DNA of 64,000 bases, from contig NC_050731.1 of assembly GCF_014133895.1 (NCBI RefSeq), positions 1,034,849-1,098,848 on the forward strand, written 5' to 3'. A program made the translations under genes and the position numbers. This stretch comes from Torulaspora globosa (Eukaryota > Ascomycota > Saccharomycetes > Saccharomycetales > Saccharomycetaceae). Below the pieces are notes generated by a model that was not told where the DNA came from, did no database searches, and saw nothing but the letters and a program-made list of their open reading frames with translations. This document shows positions 8,464-21,400 of this stretch, piece after piece (within the stretch, counting starts at the first letter, position 1; each line of letters opens with the position of its first letter).

Positions 8464-11400
8464 ATGCAGTTTCTCATATACTTCCTAATATTCCTCAGCT
8501 CAGTAAGGTGTGCTGTAATCCCCGACATATCATCAAACGACGATGTGGTCTGGGAAAGCGACAAAGCGTCAGATTTGAGCTCGCAAACAATTATGGTGGG
8601 GGAACCTTATGTTATGAACACTAAGTCTGTCGATATTAAGTCTGTGAACACGGAATCCTTAAGTCGAGTATCGGCATTGATTGCTCCTAGTCCATCATCT
8701 GCTGTTGTAGTGATGATCGAAACTTCTGCAGATAAAACTGATAGCTCTGTCGTTCTCACAAGCGCAAAGAGCACGTTTACAACTATGTTTGCAAATGAAC
8801 AGGTAGAGACCTCTGGAAAAATTACAACTTTACTCACGCTGTCCGCTTCGACAACGACTTCGATTCTATTCTCTACATCAGGGGCGATTCAGTCTTCGCT
8901 GCTCAACGGGACAACATTAACTTCTATTCCAACTAATTCTCGCAACCCACTGGTGACTCAAAAACCATCCCAGTCTGCTCAAAGCACCGTGATAAACCCT
9001 GTTACTTTGAGTGCAAACAAAACCTTGCCAGCCACCTCGGAGACGGCCGTCTACTCATCGATGCTGCCTTTCTCAAATGTCACTTCAGAACGTACTTTTT
9101 ACTCAACGGTGTACTCACTTGCTGGCTCGTCGTTATCGAACCCTTCAGCCGCTTCTCAAAATTTCAATTCATCAGCTACGGCGTCCACAACAGGTAAAAG
9201 CAGTCTCGTGGCCACGTCAGGAAGTTTGCCTAGTGGTACGACGCAGATAACAAAGCCTTTATTATCAACTTCGCAGATAATTGCCAGTTCAGAAAGCTCT
9301 CAAACAGGAACCTCTGAGCCTACGGTCACATCGCCTATTATAACTACATCATCAGCTTCCCCTTCATCTTCTTCGTCTCCGTCGACAGCTGAGATAGCCC
9401 AGATTGTCAACTTGTTCGATGCAATTTCAACCGAAACGCCACCAAACGTGTTCCCTAGAGCCCCAAACCCAATGTCTCTAGCTGATGGCGTCTCTAATGA
9501 CGGTCCAGTTCAGACAAACAAATTCTACACTAACTTAATCGTTGGAAGCCAGAATTCCGCAGCCTTTGTTTACCCATACTCTTTGAGGAGACATGGCTCC
9601 GGGCAGGACATTGGGATAGCCGTACAGCACACAACAACCTCCCAGTACTCATTTGGTAATTATGATTCGAACGGCAACTCGCAGTTCCTAATCAATCCTC
9701 TCAATATTGGTGAATTGGTCTTGTCATCTGCAAATTTCGATTCCGCTGCCGCCGTGAAAGTCGACAATATGAAAACATCCTCGGCAACCGTGAAGCTGGT
9801 TCAAGGAGCTAGCAGTGAGGATTACCTTGAACTTCCCCTGGTTCAAGGTATGGGATTTGCCACAGGTGTATATCATGGGTCCTTGATCGCTAAGCTTGGT
9901 TCTGAGGTCGGCTTCAAAACGCTTCTACAGGAAAAGTCCCAATTTCTGGCCGATGGGATCCTCAAATACCGGGTTGAACTACTGAATGGTTTTTCTTGGC
10001 TTTGCTATATCGTTGTCCCGGATAACATGTCCAAAGATGACTTTAAGCTACAAGCTCAGAATGCTTATTCTGTCACTGCTAACCTCGCTGTGGACGGTCT
10101 GATCATGCAGGTTGCCATTGCCCCGGATGATTCTAATCTTGAAGTCTTCTACGATGAGGCTGCTGGTATGTATGCCTACGAATTGCAATTGTCAGGCAGC
10201 TCAGATGGTAATGTGGCAAATTATGAGTTTCAATATGCTACCGAAGGCGAATCCTTGTCTGGTAATACGATGATATTTGCTCTTCCGCATCATGCTAATG
10301 CATTGATATCCTCTATGGAGAACTCCTATACTGGCATTCAAGTGCAATCAACCACCAAAGGTACAATGAAAGGTTATCTAGCCACGAGGTTATTGTTCTC
10401 CCAGAAACTGAACAGACAAATTTCATGGCTTCCATGGTCACCTTTGTTGGGATCCGCAGATTTGAAGTATTCTAGTGAGCAGTTGAAGTTATTAGCTGAA
10501 GTTGCCAACAAGGAATTGCAGGTTAGCATTGCCTCCTCCATCAGTCAGCTTAACACGTATTACATTGGTAAGGTTATCGACAAATACGCATACATTCTCC
10601 TCACCGTCTCTCAGATCATTGGAGATGAAGTGACAACCAGGAGTACCCTTGCTAATTTGAAAACTGCTTTCGACACTCTGCTCAAGAACAAACAGCTTTA
10701 TCCTCTAATATACGATACAAAATTTAGTGGCCTTGTGAGTTCTGGGGACTGGGCTTCTACTAGCACCCAGTATGACTTCGGAAACACCTACTACAATGAC
10801 CACCATTTTCACTATGGATATATCATTCATGCTGCTGCCGTTGTCGGCTACGTTGACAAACAGCTAGGAGGAAATTGGGCAGAAGAAAACAAGGACTGGG
10901 TCAACACGCTAGTGAGAGATGTTGCAAACCCATCTGAAGATGATACGTACTTCGCACAGTCCAGAATGTTCGACTGGTATCATGGCCACTCATGGGCTGC
11001 TGGCCTTTTCGAAAACGGCAATGGTAAGAACCAGGAAAGCAGTAGTGAAGATTACAATTTTGCTTACGGTATGAAACTTTGGGGTTCAGTGATTGAAGAC
11101 AGCTCTATGGAACTAAGAGGTGATTTGATGATCAGCATTATGGCGGAATCTATGGGCGAGTACTATTTATACTTGGATTCAAATCAGGTTGAGCCAAGAG
11201 AGATCATTGGGAATAAAGTGTGTGGTATTTTGTTCGATAACATCATCGACTACACAACCTATTTCGGTACGAATGTGGAATACAAACATGGAATACATAT
11301 GCTACCAATAACACCAGTTTCTGGACAAATTCGTCAAGTTCCGTTTGTCCAAGAGGAATGGCAAGAGAAATTAGCACCAATTATCAGTTCAATCAACAGT

Positions 11401-11571
11401 GGATGGACGGGTATACTGAAACTGAACCAGGCCTTGTTTGACCCAGCAGATTCATATGAATTTTTCAGCGACCCAAGCTTCAACTCCGACCTACTTCTTG
11501 ATGGTGGGATGAGCCGGACATGGTCACTAGCATTTTCCGGTGGTCTCGCAAACTCCATGGGTCTGCTTTAA
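8464..11571 (+). CDS. DSE4: secreted GH81 endo-1,3-beta-glucanase (Dse4/Eng1-like)
   Basis: Dse4/Eng1 hydrolyses 1,3-beta-glucan of the septum on the daughter side so cells can separate after division. The 1035-residue protein starts with a signal peptide (about residues 1-18, [17 protein letters not shown]). A very Ser/Thr-rich, probably O-mannosylated segment (about 50-320) follows, then the GH81 domain to the C-terminus. The GH81 signature [14 protein letters not shown] lies near 856-869, with conserved glutamates at 858 and 862. The long Ser/Thr region and the signal peptide favour Eng1/Dse4 over the intracellular paralogue Acf2/Eng2. It is followed by a large intergenic gap. Confidence 0.91.
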   Translation: MQFLIYFLIFLSSVRCAVIPDISSNDDVVWESDKASDLSSQTIMVGEPYVMNTKSVDIKSVNTESLSRVSALIAPSPSSAVVVMIETSADKTDSSVVLTSAKSTFTTMFANEQVETSGKITTLLTLSASTTTSILFSTSGAIQSSLLNGTTLTSIPTNSRNPLVTQKPSQSAQSTVINPVTLSANKTLPATSETAVYSSMLPFSNVTSERTFYSTVYSLAGSSLSNPSAASQNFNSSATASTTGKSSLVATSGSLPSGTTQITKPLLSTSQIIASSESSQTGTSEPTVTSPIITTSSASPSSSSSPSTAEIAQIVNLFDAISTETPPNVFPRAPNPMSLADGVSNDGPVQTNKFYTNLIVGSQNSAAFVYPYSLRRHGSGQDIGIAVQHTTTSQYSFGNYDSNGNSQFLINPLNIGELVLSSANFDSAAAVKVDNMKTSSATVKLVQGASSEDYLELPLVQGMGFATGVYHGSLIAKLGSEVGFKTLLQEKSQFLADGILKYRVELLNGFSWLCYIVVPDNMSKDDFKLQAQNAYSVTANLAVDGLIMQVAIAPDDSNLEVFYDEAAGMYAYELQLSGSSDGNVANYEFQYATEGESLSGNTMIFALPHHANALISSMENSYTGIQVQSTTKGTMKGYLATRLLFSQKLNRQISWLPWSPLLGSADLKYSSEQLKLLAEVANKELQVSIASSISQLNTYYIGKVIDKYAYILLTVSQIIGDEVTTRSTLANLKTAFDTLLKNKQLYPLIYDTKFSGLVSSGDWASTSTQYDFGNTYYNDHHFHYGYIIHAAAVVGYVDKQLGGNWAEENKDWVNTLVRDVANPSEDDTYFAQSRMFDWYHGHSWAAGLFENGNGKNQESSSEDYNFAYGMKLWGSVIEDSSMELRGDLMISIMAESMGEYYLYLDSNQVEPREIIGNKVCGILFDNIIDYTTYFGTNVEYKHGIHMLPITPVSGQIRQVPFVQEEWQEKLAPIISSINSGWTGILKLNQALFDPADSYEFFSDPSFNSDLLLDGGMSRTWSLAFSGGLANSMGLL

Positions 11572-13362
11572 CCGCGAAACTTCGTCTTCAACTGTATATT
11601 AAAGCTAAGCTACTCAGCACAAAGGGGATTTTATAGAAAACAACAATAACAGTAATAAATGCGGTAGCATCGACCATGATTCATGATCTTGACATACTTA
11701 CTCACCGTTTCCCGTCAAAGCTGCGTCCTTAAGATGCCCTGCAAGAAATAGAAACTTACTCATCGAGGGACTGGCTGCTAGCAACCTGAGATTGATCAGC
11801 CAGTTCTAGCCAGTTCTTCCATGTCACTACAAACAGTTTCTCGAAGTTTGCCTATGAGGCCTTCGCTTAGTCTTCTGCAGACGAACCAAGATGCAAGAGC
11901 TATTACAAGCAAAGCTCTATAGCCAGTTGTTCAGGTAAACTGACCTATATGAATTGTTGGCCTAAATTTGCCGTAGCTATCTGTTATGTAATTGTTTCAG
12001 AAATTCAAGGGTAATGGATTAATCTATTATAATTATTCTTGTCTACAATAGCTTGGGACTTCGCAGAGAGTTCTGACGTGAGGCAGCTTCAGTCAGTGCC
12101 AAGTTTCTGGTTATCGGACTTAGGTTTAATCTGCAGGTTCCTAATGCCTTTTCTCTACCACCTTAGAATGATAGTCTAGCTTTAAGAGACGTCTCATAGA
12201 TTTGGAGACCCACAGTCCTAGTGTTTGCCTAGAAGCATATGAGACAAATATGGATTCGCTATAGCCCAATTCTCCATGGCAGAATAGTATAAAATTCCTT
12301 TTCAGCCTCATCAAGCAACAGGCATTATTCTGATATCAGGGAACTTTATGCAGGAGACCGTGGCTTCATTCAAAGCATAAAGCACCACGGCGTAGCAAGT
12401 GAGTCTACGGCGACTCTTAGGCCGCCCTGGTCTGAGATATAATCAAGATAACCAGCAGTGATTGCTGCAACCTACTCCAATGGGGTTGTCGCCGCCGTGT
12501 TATTGGGGTCCTGGAGTTCAGCATATCGGCAGTAATGAGTCTCACTAGAACTTGGCTTTGGCGACTTCTGTGGTTTTCGACTGCTTACTCAGAAGAGTGC
12601 CCTTTGCTGCTCAGATCCACTACAGGTTTTCTGCGGTTTCTTTGTAGGTGTCCAGTTCTGCCTGCCTGATGCATTCACATCCGACCATTGCAAGAACTGG
12701 CTCACCATCGACGCCTACAGGCCTGCTACCGGTTTGGCCATAATATCAAGAGATGCAAAAGTACACTAACCCACCAGCACGGTTGTGCGCTTCTACAATT
12801 TTGGTACTGCCCATACTGGGCTGCTACGAGTCGCAATATTCGTGGCCGCTTATGTTGTCGATGCAAGCCAGTGCTGAAACTGGCACGATTGCTGAAAAGA
12901 AATCTAACCTCGATTGACACACCCAAAAGCAATGTCTCTTGAGCCGAGCTAAGTCAGCACTGTGGATCTTCAAGCCAATCGAGGGATTGACCTTGCGAAT
13001 CCATAACCAGCTAGGTCTTCAAGACAGTGATTATCATTGACCAATGAACTGCTCCCTATAAAATTTAGGCTGTTGTGGATATCAAGACATAAAATGTGTC
13101 ACTGAAGCCACAGCGACATAACTGCAGTCAAGAAAAAAAAAGACTTGGCAACCAAGCTGAATAAACTATGGGCTTTTTGAGATGTGGTGCCAAGCAGGGT
13201 TCAAGTCTGTGAGGACTTTGGGGTGACTCTTTTGAGCTAAGAAGCCACCGTTCACTAACTGACCGAGATTCATGCCGATGAAGTAGCAATATAACTAACA
13301 CAAAGTATGTCGTCGAGATGGCTCGTTAGATTAGCAATGAAAACTGAGCAAGTTCGGCAGAA
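11572..13362. other. long intergenic region DSE4-SEO1
   Basis: About 1.8 kb without a supported gene. Several short frames occur, all broken by stops and without family signatures. One plus-strand stretch around 12640-12880 reads with protein-like composition but has several stops, so at most it is an old relic. The 200 bp before SEO1 contain a poly(A) tract and are presumably its promoter. Confidence 0.5.
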
Positions 13363-15108
13363 ATGGGCGACACTTCGAGAGCTCTGGTCAAGGAACTGTT
13401 TGTTGACCCTTGGAGAAGATTGAAATATGGGATCTTACCTGTGAGAAGAATAGTTGACGAAGAATTGCCCTCGTACGAGAATTCTATCGAAAATGATTTG
13501 ACTAAAGTCGCCGAGAAGATAGTCGAGTGCGATGTGGCGGAGAGGGAAGAGGTTGAACTGGAGATTGAGTATAGGGACGAGGCCCAAAGACCATGGTGGA
13601 AGTTCTTCGATGAAGGAGAATACAGAAGGAATAAGGCGGTTGCCTCAAGGAACCCTTGGTACTCCTGGTTCAACGGTTCAACGTCGCAAGAAGAAAGAAA
13701 ACTTATTCTGAAACTAGACATTTTGCTGGCATTCTACTCATGTATGGCCTATTGGGTTAAGTATCTTGACACAGTGAACTTGAACAACGCTTATGTGTCC
13801 GGTATGAAGGAGGAATTGGGTATGAAGGGTAATGACCTGGTCCAAACGCAAAATATGTTTTCGATCGGTAATATAGTTTTTCAATTGCCTTTCCTCTTTT
13901 TCCTCAATAAGGTTCCTCTCAACTATCTCTTGCCCGCCTTAGACCTTGCTTGGTCCTTACTGACGGTAGGCGAAGCATATGTGAAGACTTTGGGTGGCAT
14001 CAAAACTCTTCGATTCTTCATTGGGGCGTTCGAAGCTCCTACCTATTTAGCATACCAGTACCTGTTCGGTTGCTTCTATAAGCATGATGAGATGATTAGG
14101 CGATCGGCGTTTTACTATTTCGGGCAGTATATTGGTACTTTGTCATCTGGAGGTATACAGTCAGCTGTTTACACAAGCCTGGGTGGGAGGAATGGGCTTG
14201 CTGGTTGGAGATGGAATTTTATTATTGATGCTATCATTTCTGCTATTGTTGGCGTCATCGGATTCTACGCGTTGCCTGGGGATCCAGATAACTGCTATTC
14301 CATCTTCCTGACAGATGACGAGATCAGACTGGCTAGGAAACGGATGCGAGAAAACAAGACGGATAAAAACGACTTCCAAAAGAAAGTCTTCAGCCTCGAC
14401 GTCTGGAAGCGTCTTATTTTCGACTGGAAAGTTTGGGTGCTCTCTGTCTGGAATATTTTCTGTTGGTGTAACAGTAATGCAGGTACTGGTTGTTACATCC
14501 TGTGGTTGAAATCGCTAAAACGTTACTCGATCCCCAAAGTGAATCAGCTGAGTATGATCTCACCCGGGTTAGGACTTGTTTACTTAGCTGTCACCGCTAT
14601 CATAGCAGATAAGTTTCACTCTCGGTTGTCCGCCATTCTTATCACTCAGGTGTTCAACATCACAGGTAACGTTATACTGGCTGTGTGGCACGTCCCAGAA
14701 GGAGCGAAATGGTTCGCCTTCATGCTGCAATACATGGGCTGGGCAATGGCACCCGTACTTTATGGATGGATGAATGACATTTGTCGTCGCGATACCGACA
14801 CGAGGGCCGTGATTCTAGTGATAATGAACATTGCTGGCTCTGTTTTCAGCGTTTGGACAAGTGTCGTATTTTATCCAACAACAATGGCGCCAAGGTATCT
14901 AAGAGGCTACAGTTTTACAGCTGCTAGCGCTTTAGCGCTCTCGATATGGACGTTCCTTGTGCTCTGGTTTTTCAAGAAAGAAGAACGGAAGCACGCAAAG
15001 GACAACGGCATAGTTCTTTATAACTCGGCGACAGGAATTTCTTCACTGCAAGATGAATCAGAACTCTCGATAAAGGGACTTCAAGAGACTGAAGAATCGA
15101 AGTCCTAA
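13363..15108 (+). CDS. SEO1: Seo1-type permease, allantoate/anion:cation symporter MFS family
   Basis: Seo1 is a plasma-membrane permease of the Dal5/allantoate family; in S. cerevisiae it is linked to sensitivity to ethionine sulfoxide, and its natural substrate is not firmly known. The 581-residue product matches Seo1 along its length: the start [20 protein letters not shown], the linker [71 protein letters not shown] and [18 protein letters not shown] loop, then [10 protein letters not shown]. About 12 membrane segments are visible between residues 120 and 545. S. cerevisiae SEO1 is also subtelomeric. The nearest alternatives would be Vht1 or Fen2, which match less well. Confidence 0.92.
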   Translation: MGDTSRALVKELFVDPWRRLKYGILPVRRIVDEELPSYENSIENDLTKVAEKIVECDVAEREEVELEIEYRDEAQRPWWKFFDEGEYRRNKAVASRNPWYSWFNGSTSQEERKLILKLDILLAFYSCMAYWVKYLDTVNLNNAYVSGMKEELGMKGNDLVQTQNMFSIGNIVFQLPFLFFLNKVPLNYLLPALDLAWSLLTVGEAYVKTLGGIKTLRFFIGAFEAPTYLAYQYLFGCFYKHDEMIRRSAFYYFGQYIGTLSSGGIQSAVYTSLGGRNGLAGWRWNFIIDAIISAIVGVIGFYALPGDPDNCYSIFLTDDEIRLARKRMRENKTDKNDFQKKVFSLDVWKRLIFDWKVWVLSVWNIFCWCNSNAGTGCYILWLKSLKRYSIPKVNQLSMISPGLGLVYLAVTAIIADKFHSRLSAILITQVFNITGNVILAVWHVPEGAKWFAFMLQYMGWAMAPVLYGWMNDICRRDTDTRAVILVIMNIAGSVFSVWTSVVFYPTTMAPRYLRGYSFTAASALALSIWTFLVLWFFKKEERKHAKDNGIVLYNSATGISSLQDESELSIKGLQETEESKS

Positions 15109-15491
15109 GTAGATATTTCTACAACCTTACAACAGAGAGTGTGATCAAAGTTGTCTCCAGTCTTTCTTATGTATTTCTAATGGCTATTGATCTTTATTTT
15201 TTCCGGTGTATCTCGCCAAGCTAAGGAGAGGTACTGCAAACACTGTTCAGACCTCTGCTATTCGAGCGCGGCACTAAACGGATTCTAGAGAGATCTCAGC
15301 TCATTTTATGAATGCTTATTTTCCTGGAACCTCGTTATTCTGCATAATACTTCTAAAAATGGATAGGGTCGAAAATCTCCAGAACGAATAACGTCATATA
15401 TAAGCGAATCTGCCGATCACCTTTTTTAATTATCTCTTGGCATTCTTGGCATTTTGAACACGAATATCATCTAACCGAACTATCAGATAAG
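15109..15491. promoter_or_regulatory. promoter region of the methyltransferase gene
   Basis: This 383-bp gap contains a clear TATATAAG box at 15397-15404, about 90 bp upstream of the next ATG. TATA-containing promoters are typical of regulated, stress-type yeast genes. Confidence 0.55.
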
Positions 15492-16352
15492 ATGAGCCTC
15501 TACCTAAATAAGTCATTTAATGCGAATAACTACCAGAGCTTCAGGCCTACATACCCTCCAAGTCTGTATGAATGCATTATGCAATACCATCGCCTCACTA
15601 GAGGTACGGTAGTCGATATCGGCTGCGGTACCGGTATTGCGACTTTCCCGCTTCTGAAGTACTTCGAGAAGGTTATTGGCTGCGATCCATCAGCAAAGAT
15701 GATTCAAAATGCTGAGGAACAGCGCCAAGTGCTAGAAGATGTGCAAAAGCATCGGATTGAATTCAAAATAATTCCTGCTGAGAAGATTTCGAGCGTTATT
15801 CCTGATAAATCGGCAGATATGATAGTCTGCGCAGAAGCGATCCAGTGGGTGGACCATACAATTTTCTTCGAGACGGTTAGTAAAATCCTGAAGCCTGGCG
15901 GCACCCTGGCGTATTGGATGTACGCAGATCCAATATTTTTAGACTATCCCGAAGCTAATAAGCTTTTCCGTACTTTTGTTTACGAGGACCCAAAGTATTA
16001 TGCTTCGTACTGGCCGCCAGAAATGCAGTATGTGAGGAATCTTGGCAAAACGATAGTCATCCCCAAGGATAAGTTCCAAGATATCACAGGGGAAGTATAT
16101 AATCCTCTCGACTGTGATAAAAAGACAGCCTTTTCGATTGCCCAAAACGATTTTACTATACAAAAGCTCAAAAACTGGCTTCGCACTTGGAGCATATATC
16201 TTAAATGGCAGGAAGCTAATAGAGATGCCAATGTTGATATCACAGATCTGCTCGTGGGAAAACTACAAGAGAAATGCGGTTGGGATGACAACACTAAGAT
16301 CAGAATCGAATGGCAGACCTGTTACTACTTAGCACGGAATCGCACAACTTAG
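15492..16352 (+). CDS. class I SAM methyltransferase, Crg1/Tmt1-like
   Basis: The 286-residue protein is a small-molecule SAM-dependent methyltransferase. It shows the family start (SLYLNKSFNANNYQSFRPTY), the SAM-binding motif VVDIGCGTG at 40-48, the acidic position in VIGCDPSAKM, and a typical middle segment (ADMIVCAEAIQWVD). S. cerevisiae relatives are Crg1, which methylates cantharidin, and Tmt1, which methylates trans-aconitate. The N-terminal YLNKxF and C-terminal IEWQTCYYLARNR are closest to Crg1. The substrate cannot be read from the sequence. The gene stands alone with its own TATA box. Confidence 0.86.
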   Translation: MSLYLNKSFNANNYQSFRPTYPPSLYECIMQYHRLTRGTVVDIGCGTGIATFPLLKYFEKVIGCDPSAKMIQNAEEQRQVLEDVQKHRIEFKIIPAEKISSVIPDKSADMIVCAEAIQWVDHTIFFETVSKILKPGGTLAYWMYADPIFLDYPEANKLFRTFVYEDPKYYASYWPPEMQYVRNLGKTIVIPKDKFQDITGEVYNPLDCDKKTAFSIAQNDFTIQKLKNWLRTWSIYLKWQEANRDANVDITDLLVGKLQEKCGWDDNTKIRIEWQTCYYLARNRTT

Positions 16353-17317
16353 CTCATGACACTCGAGAAGGTTTTTCATCATTTATTCAGTCTTTATTGT
16401 TGTAACTTAAAAGCCAGCAGAGGCAGCGTCGGAACTGCAAATCTTAATGCCACTTTTAATTCTGTAATAGATCAGCGTTTTTCTTGTTAGATCCACTATT
16501 CATACTTAGCCATTCTAATAGCAGCAAGTTTTGCGCCTAAATTAGACCTCATATAATCCAGAGATTGTACTACGGAAGCCTCTCCTTTATTTTAGGAGAT
16601 TATCATAACTGCTTTTCTAGGTACTTTTTCATATCTGTCATGTATGTCCAAGACCAAATAAACTAGTCAATACTTAAAGAGTGCTGAGCAAGGCCTCAAC
16701 GCCACAGATAGATAACCATTTTGAAAAAGCTTAAAAACACCTAGTCAGTCTCTGATCTCTTCAATGCTATGTACAGTCAAAAAACATGTCCGAATAGATG
16801 TATCCATTCACTCTTGATGTGCTTTCGGAAGAAAGCCAAACTATGGCTATTTTTTGAAGGAAACTCGTCAAATGGTAGCGCCGCGCAACCAACTATTTAT
16901 AACTCAGACTTTAAGCTTATCGCGACCAAGGACGGGCGCCATCAAGTTCCCAGACAACCCACATTGTTCTTCTAAGCCCTGAACAGCCTGCGTATTGACA
17001 GTTTCGTTGATCGTCGTCATCTCGGAAAAAAGTTTTTCCGGCTCCGCAGATATACAGGAAAATGAAAAACTAGGCGTAGGCACATAGAGGGGGTCCCGCT
17101 ACGAAACATAGCCATCGAAAGGGTCCCAATGTGACGTTGAAGTATTGTCCGACAGATGCTGGCTTAGCTCCAACAGATAGCATTGTGGCTCCTGTCGGCC
17201 GCCGAAAGAAACTCGATTGTAGTGTATATAAGCAGCACAGATGGCAGAGTTTCCTGAGACGCTGATTTAGCTAGGAGGCCACTGTGCTTATGGAATCTCT
17301 CTTTGTTCTGTCGTTCA
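16353..17317. other. intergenic region before the RTA1-family gene
   Basis: About 960 bp with no supported gene. A TATATAAG box at 17225-17232 lies about 90 bp before the next start codon. Near 17046 the sequence TCCGCAGA is one base off the Pdr1/Pdr3 consensus TCCGCGGA. That is only suggestive, since RSB1-type genes are Pdr targets in S. cerevisiae. Confidence 0.4.
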
Positions 17318-18412
17318 ATGGATATAGCAACGCAACTGTTGGAAGTGAGTAAAAGAACCAATGAAGTGGTTGACTCGCTGTATGGCGGTATAGTGCCGAA
17401 CCTGGCGTTCAATGCGGCGATGTTAGCGATTTGGATCGTGTTGCTGGGTTGGCATTCGTTGATGATCTGGTTCAAGCAGTATTGGTTCTCGTCGGCGTTT
17501 GTGTGTGCAGCGATCCTGGAAGTGCTCGGGTATGCTGGAAGGGTGCAGGGGCATTTCGACCCGTCTCTTGAGACTCCATTCCTGATGCAGCAGGTGTGTT
17601 TGACGATTGCGCCGGTGTTCACGGCGGGCGGCGTGTACTACCAGCTGGCTAAGATGATCGAGATTTACGGCCACAGATTTTCGCTGCTGCCCTCCCCGAT
17701 GGCGTATTCATATACATTTATCGGGTTTGACATTGTGGCTCTGCTCGTTCAGGCAGCAGGCGGTGGTGTGGCCGCTAGCGCCTCGGACAGCGCTGGCAAC
17801 AGACTGGGCGCCAACATCTTTCTCGCGGGCTTGGGGCTGCAGGTTGCGGCGATGGTTATATTCATGATGCTCATGGGCCATCTCTATTATAAGCTTTTTA
17901 TCCAGACCCGTCTGGAGCACAGCGGCCAGTCCAAGTTGAGCCTTAGCTTGTTGAAGATCAGGCACACCGAGATCGATTATCTTTACAGACAAAAGTTTAG
18001 CGACCTCAGGGTGCATCCCGTCCGTTGGGTGTTCCATTACTTCCCTCTTGCTATGGTCGTCGCGGTTGTTACGGTCTTTGTTCGTTGCTGCTATCGTCTT
18101 GCAGAACTGGCTGCGGGCTGGAACGGCTATCTTATGAGAAATGAGAACTACTTCATCATTCTCGATGCCCTGATGATCGCCCTCGGCACCGTGGCTTTAT
18201 CCATATTCCATCCAGGGTTGGCATTTCAAGGAAGACACCTCTCTATTCCTATCACTCGTGGGCGTGTCGATCCAGAGACCGTTGAGAAACCGCTGCTAGA
18301 GCCGGAGAAAGAGGAAGTCTACATTTACTCTGCTGAGCAAGCCTCGGGGCTACACAGGGCCTTTATGGAACCAAAGAACATCTTCAAGTGGTATAGCCAC
18401 AGACAGCGCTAA
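17318..18412 (+). CDS. RTA1/RSB1-family seven-span membrane protein
   Basis: This is a lipid-translocating exporter-like (RTA1) family protein. S. cerevisiae members are Rsb1 (sphingoid long-chain base release), Rta1, Rtm1 and Pug1. The ATG at 17318 gives 364 residues; the open frame extends five codons upstream only from a TTG. Around seven hydrophobic segments are visible. Family features are PNLAFNAAMLAIW near the N-terminus, LEVLGYAGRVQGHF after TM2, QQVCLTIAPVFTAGGVYYQL, FIGFDIVALLVQAAGGG, and a cytosolic tail after HPGLAFQGRHL. The N-terminal PNLAFN segment and length are most like Rsb1, but the exact subfamily is uncertain. Confidence 0.78.
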   Translation: MDIATQLLEVSKRTNEVVDSLYGGIVPNLAFNAAMLAIWIVLLGWHSLMIWFKQYWFSSAFVCAAILEVLGYAGRVQGHFDPSLETPFLMQQVCLTIAPVFTAGGVYYQLAKMIEIYGHRFSLLPSPMAYSYTFIGFDIVALLVQAAGGGVAASASDSAGNRLGANIFLAGLGLQVAAMVIFMMLMGHLYYKLFIQTRLEHSGQSKLSLSLLKIRHTEIDYLYRQKFSDLRVHPVRWVFHYFPLAMVVAVVTVFVRCCYRLAELAAGWNGYLMRNENYFIILDALMIALGTVALSIFHPGLAFQGRHLSIPITRGRVDPETVEKPLLEPEKEEVYIYSAEQASGLHRAFMEPKNIFKWYSHRQR

Positions 18413-21400
18413 CATGGAAGCTTCAATGTAAAAAAGGCAGCTGGTTGGAAACAAGAAATATCATATCAGTGGCTTCAAACTTAGCTTTGTAGTCCTTCGT
18501 TCATAAATTTAAGCACCCATTCCGCGAAAGAGCGACTGGCAAAAGCCCTTCAGCGCACCACTGAACTTCTAGATGGTGTATACCATATTGTATCCATGTT
18601 GCCATAAGCATTAATTAGCATTCATAAGACAGTTTTAACCCCAACATTGAAATAGTTGGCACTAGATCGAGTGCGAGCAATAGACCAAGACCATTAAGAA
18701 GCCGTTCCAGACTGACGTGGAAGCAAAGTTAGCCAGTTGTTGAATATATCAATTGACTGCAACTGCAGCTATGTGGCAGGTTTGCTGTTTTTCATCGTTT
18801 TGATATCATACTCTCCATACTAGCATCATCGTGTCATTGAGTCTGTTTATCCCAGACCGGCGATAACAGTGGTTCTGGTAAGCCACGATTTACTGTTATG
18901 GCTTCTGTTGATTGAGCACAGTATTCCAAGGTTGGAGATGGAAAATTTGTATGAGCTGGACAGATTAGAAGAACTTGTGGAAGGAAGAGAAAGGCTAACC
19001 TCAGTGCTTAAGATACGACATCGTCCAAGGTGTCCCTAAGATAGAGGGAGCGCAAAGAGCAACGGACAAAAAGTGTTTTCGTTACAGGATTCTGAACCCT
19101 CGAGGACTTGAATGTGATCGCTGGAATGGTTCTTATTTAGTAGCCCAAACTCATTTCTACAGCTTTTGAGACATCTTCCCTGCTGAGGGTTTTGGTCACT
19201 TGAAAGTCCTTGTTTTGATACCATATGCAATCGAAGTATGCCTTTCAATTCTTAGATGTAGCGTGTAGCTCAAAATAAATCCTCAGAGACATCTTCAAAA
19301 GCGCAGCAGTGGAGATATGGCCTCAATGTTGTCACGATATCTAAGTTCTCATATTTGAGTGCTTCGCCTCTCCAGAACTTCACCACTAAAGAATCTCTGT
19401 GCGAATTCAGATATCCTGAAGAATAATACACATTGCAGTAAGTAATGCCATGTTTACCAATCAATAAACGATTGATGTCTCTTGTTAGCCTCCTCATTGT
19501 GATGATGCATTTTGTCAATTTCACTTCTCCATATCTCTAGTAGAGATACGTATTCACCATCACGAAATCGTCCCGCGTCCTTATGCTTCTGCGAAACGAA
19601 AAGATCTACCTGATTTCGGTTCCTCAGAACTTCCAACAAAACCTGTCCCCCAGTCGAATTTCCTGTAAAATCTGTACTTGATTTCAGGTAGAGCAACTAA
19701 TTAAGTCAAAACTCCCTATGAGACCATTCAGGTAGATGCTCGTTCACGAGATATAACCTAATTCGTTCCAATTGCAAAATATTCCTGCACCATCCGTGTC
19801 GCTCGCCTACCGTTTTCATTGCAATGAACTGTGAGAAACAATAAAAGCCCTCTATCAACCACTGGTCCTCAGTACTGATAATAGTTCGTCGCCGTAAAAC
19901 CCTGAAGACACATTGTATCACCATGTAACGCCCCAGAGGCTCCTTTCCAGTAATCTGTGTGTATAACTCCAGCCGTTATATCTATCCGGAACATAAGTGT
20001 ACAGATATGGCCACACATAGGACAGAGAAAGCAGATTGTAAGCCAGCAGGGTAAATTTATCATCTATCAGTATCTTGGAAGCATTCCTGAGCAAATTGTT
20101 CGCAGTATTCAACCAAAGAGCATCAAGGTCAGGAAACGGTATTGGAGGAAAGCTGATCAAGAAGTATCAGCACCAACCAGATCATACACAGTAGCAACTT
20201 ACGACGTCAGCGGGCACACTGACGCTCACAACAGCTCTGGCAGGTCGGTTGAGACAGTTGGAACATTTTGGATCGCTGGACGTGACAAATGAAGGCTTAT
20301 TGACCTTATCACAGGTCCCCCCATACTTGGACTGAAGCTTCATCAATGAGCCTTCAATCATCCAGTGTATCTACTCCCGACCATCTTGGTCCTGTTGCCG
20401 TTTGTGATTTCGCATTTCATTTTGTGTTCCTCTGGTCCTGTCTTGCTGAAGGCTGCTCTTCAAATCGACAAGCGCCATGGTCAAATAGCTGCCTCCTCTG
20501 GCTCTAAGGCGGTGGGGTTACAGTCCGAAGGATGTTCATTCATTCATAACGAGAACAGTTAGGTCTACGCGCACGCAGCCCTTGGCGTGCGAATAGTTAG
20601 ATATGTCCTGCAACGTCTCGCGATTATCGATCTTGGCCGCGTACTTGAAATTCGTATGCTCGATCAACAGCTTTGTTATTATCGTTACTCTCAAACCTCT
20701 AAGGCGCTTTCAGAATCAAAGCTCGCGGTCAAAAATCTCGCTATTCTTCGCAGGTAATTTGGCAGCCCGCTCAATGGCTTGGCAATGCATCTCCTGGTGA
20801 ATTCCGGTGATCCGCCACCCATGGCACGTTACTTGCAGAGCATTCTCCAAATCAGCAAGGTATGTCTTGACACTCGCTCCCACGGTTTCAACTATCCTGC
20901 GCTCTGGACACAGGAAACGGCTCAATAAAATATCCAAACAGCGATATAAGCCTGCGCTTCAAACGCGTTAACAAAGCAAACCTGCTTCGTATATATCACG
21001 ATCGCCTGCGACGGATCAATAAAGTGATAAGCATGAGCTGCGCAAAACCACCAATGTCCACATACTGTAGCAGGAACATTATGGTCACCACGGACCTCGA
21101 TCTTTCGGGAAAAAAAATCGTAACTGACATTCAAAATTAAACAGAACTAATGGTGGCAGCAACTCTTATGCGACGCTTGAATTCGCCAGAACTATGAAAC
21201 ACGATAGGGCCCAAATCAAACTTAGCACTGCACCGAAATGATGTTGCGATTAGCCATAACCAGGGCCAAAAGACGAATCTCTTGACTGACTTTTGATTGT
21301 CTTCTTTTTTCCAGCAAAAAAAGCGCTGCGTCAGAAAATTGAGTTCTGACGCTTCATCGATAGATGTCACTGACATCAGACTTCGATCAGCCCAGTATTG

